A model generated the notes under the pieces. That model was not told the DNA's origin. It saw nothing but the letters and a program-made list of their open reading frames with translations, and searched no databases. A program made the translations under genes and the position numbers. Of a DNA stretch of 64,000 nucleotides, positions 62,051-64,000 are shown piece after piece. Source of the stretch: Strix aluco (taxonomy: Eukaryota > Chordata > Aves > Strigiformes > Strigidae). How positions within the stretch are numbered: position 1 is the first letter of the stretch; each line of letters begins with the position of its first letter. The DNA lies in NCBI RefSeq assembly GCF_031877795.1, contig NC_133939.1, forward strand, positions 10,831,698 through 10,895,697, written 5' to 3'.

Positions 62051-62589
62051 TCTTGCGTGCAGCTTTTGAACCACTTACAATAGCGTATCAACAATCCATA
62101 AACCAATACTGAAAATATTGACCCTGCTCTATTAATATCCCAAAGGGGCAACCCTTTGACTCACATTGCAAAGGACAGCTCTCACCTGATGCATCATCTC
62201 TATATCTATTAACAAAAAGCCTCATTTCTGCTCCTTGGTCCTTTCTTATACTTATCACCTGAGCATGTGGTTATCCCAACAGTTCTGGCATAAAGCTTAA
62301 CCCACTAGGGGGCAAATGTGTGATTTGGTACCCAAGGCAACACATCTCCTAATGCTGTTCTCCTTGGTTCTCGCACAGTTACTTTTTATTTACTTGAAAC
62401 ATGGATGTCTAGATGATATATACACACATATGTGCTAAATAACTTTCGTTGTCACTTACTTTCAGCATTAAGATTATTAGATTTTGTAAAAAAAGATGCT
62501 TAAAAGCCTTTCTGAAATCCAGACAAATAAAAGCCTCTGCCCTATATGCCACTTAGATGCTTTGGAAATACTGAAGAATCTTCTAAACA

Positions 62590-62605
62590 AAATAAATAAA
62601 TAAAT
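62590..62605. repeat. AAAT microsatellite
   Basis: Nearly four copies of a tetranucleotide AAAT unit. Confidence 0.85.
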
Positions 62606-63930
62606 GTATGACTCATTTTGCTAAAGCAGCATTCACTATTTTAATGAATAGATTTGGCCACATTGTCTCATCCTGGCTTCTGAAGTGCTACGGTAATAGC
62701 AGAGTCAGACTTTGCCATTTGGGTTTCTCAGATCAATCACCGAAAGTCAGAAATGGCAAGAATCTTGGAGGAAGAAAAGAAAATTATACACATTTTACTT
62801 CAACTGTGATACACAGCTACAACAGCAACGGCAAGCTGGGTCTCAAACATGCCCTCCTGAGCCTGCGGCACCCAGAAGAATCAAAACCCAGGACTCATCT
62901 GACAGTAAAAATCACAATTCCTGTCTTAACACTTGCAAGTAATAAATCATTTTGAAGCCACCAAAGTTAAGAAACTTCACCTTTATTTACTTTAAGCTCC
63001 ATCACACAGAAGAAGCTAGTGCAGAAGGTTTGCATTCACGTCATTATATTTCAGTTGAACAACCTATAAATTTTAATTATAGTTGATATCCAGAGCATTC
63101 AGATGGAACACCAGTAAAGAACCTTCTATACAAAGGTTAGATGGATTCAACATGATACGATCTCTGTCACTGGGCTGTTGAGAAACTCCTGAGATTAAAA
63201 CAAGGTTTAGGTTTCCTGGGCTCACGTTAGTAGTGCTGTGTGAAGGACACTGGTCTGACAGCACGTGGAGATCCTCAGTTCTTCCAGGATGCTGCAAGAC
63301 ACCCTGCCATACTCCCATCAAAGTTCCTCTTCTTCAGGGGCAAAAGATACTCTGTGCTTTTGGAAAAGTGCCATAGAGAATCGGACCACAGCACACCTAA
63401 CTCTCACACTCAGAGCTCTTCTACCAGGTCCTTTCAGTGGAACTGAATTAAGCCCCCTTTCCTTCATCTGCAATGGGCAGATTTCTTCAGGAAATTAAAA
63501 AAGCATTAATAGACCCAATGAGAGAGAAAACTATATTCTGCACACAGTATTGCTGCAAAAAGCAAAGCTACTTGAAGTTTGCTGTTAAGAAAAAAAAAAA
63601 AAAGTGATGAGGGACAAACTAGGGAAGAGTCTTAAGCTTCCTGAAACACATAAAACTTAAAATTAAAATCTTAGTTCATGATGTCAGTAACCTATTACAT
63701 CATAGGTGGCACATAATTAAACTTATAAAAGGGTTTCATTATTTTGGTTTTATGCCGGATACTGAAAACTAGTGCATTATTCATTTAAAAATTGTGTCAA
63801 TTAGAAAAACCCCAAATGGAATAAGCAATTAAATATTAAAGGTGGCTGCCTCAGTGGAAAACAGTCAGAAAGATAATTGGTAAAGTTTCCTGTGCAATGC
63901 AAGTACCATTACAAAGTCTGAACAATTTCC

Positions 63931-63952
63931 TAAATAAATAAATAAATAAATA
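63931..63952. repeat. TAAA microsatellite
   Basis: Five and a half copies of TAAA. This is a simple repeat likely to vary in length between individuals. Confidence 0.92.
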
Positions 63953-64000
63953 GCTTCATGAGGTTATGAAGATTTGAAGTTGTACAAAGAAATCAGCCAT

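Overview
The window is vertebrate nuclear DNA, most likely from a bird (at least a sauropsid). It carries the 3' two-fifths of one large spliced gene on the minus strand, and the only clearly recognisable interspersed repeat is a CR1-type LINE, the characteristic retroposon of birds, turtles and crocodilians. There are no operons, ribosome-binding sites, CRISPR arrays, integrons or phage-like modules. The many short open frames are mostly chance frames in AT-rich non-coding DNA.

The gene is EPHA4, an ephrin receptor tyrosine kinase. I reconstructed twelve consecutive coding exons from splice signals and translation (high to low coordinates): 54193-54069, 52882-52723, 51654-51543, 46276-46218, 44471-44358, 44179-43994, 40009-39948, 39388-39179, 36647-36498, 34065-33872, 31363-31208 and 30922-30808. 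All introns are GT-AG and all phases join. Together they encode 546 residues, from the second fibronectin type III repeat through the transmembrane helix, juxtamembrane tyrosines, kinase domain and SAM domain to the C-terminal MVPV and stop. Counting back from the stop reproduces the usual EPHA4 numbering (Y596, Y602, K653, D746, Y779, 986 residues), so no indel is evident. I number the exons 6-17 assuming the canonical Eph gene structure. Exons 1-5 (signal peptide, ligand-binding domain, cysteine-rich region, first FnIII) lie beyond position 64000; none is visible in the 9.8 kb of intron at the right edge.

Layout: 1 to about 25150 is intergenic DNA downstream of EPHA4, with one long inverted repeat, small palindromes and a possible conserved regulatory block near 12 kb. 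About 25155-30807 is the probable 3'UTR or terminal-exon region; it contains an unexpected CpG-rich, GC-rich island (25736-26190) and a candidate 3'UTR intron. 30808-54193 holds the exons and introns. A 5'-truncated, antisense CR1 copy fills more than half of the intron between exons 10 and 9. 54194-64000 is intron.

The most interesting signals are possible isoform switches. (i) The 559-bp intron between exons 12 and 13 holds a 23-T tract and perfect acceptor followed by a 26-codon open tail, a stop and two AATAAA signals: a candidate terminal exon that would truncate the kinase. (ii) The transmembrane exon is followed by a CU-rich tract beside its donor. Skipping it gives a soluble ectodomain with a short basic tail, while skipping it together with the next exon keeps the frame. 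(iii) An alternative last exon or 3'UTR intron lies near 27.5 kb. No wholly new gene system is visible.
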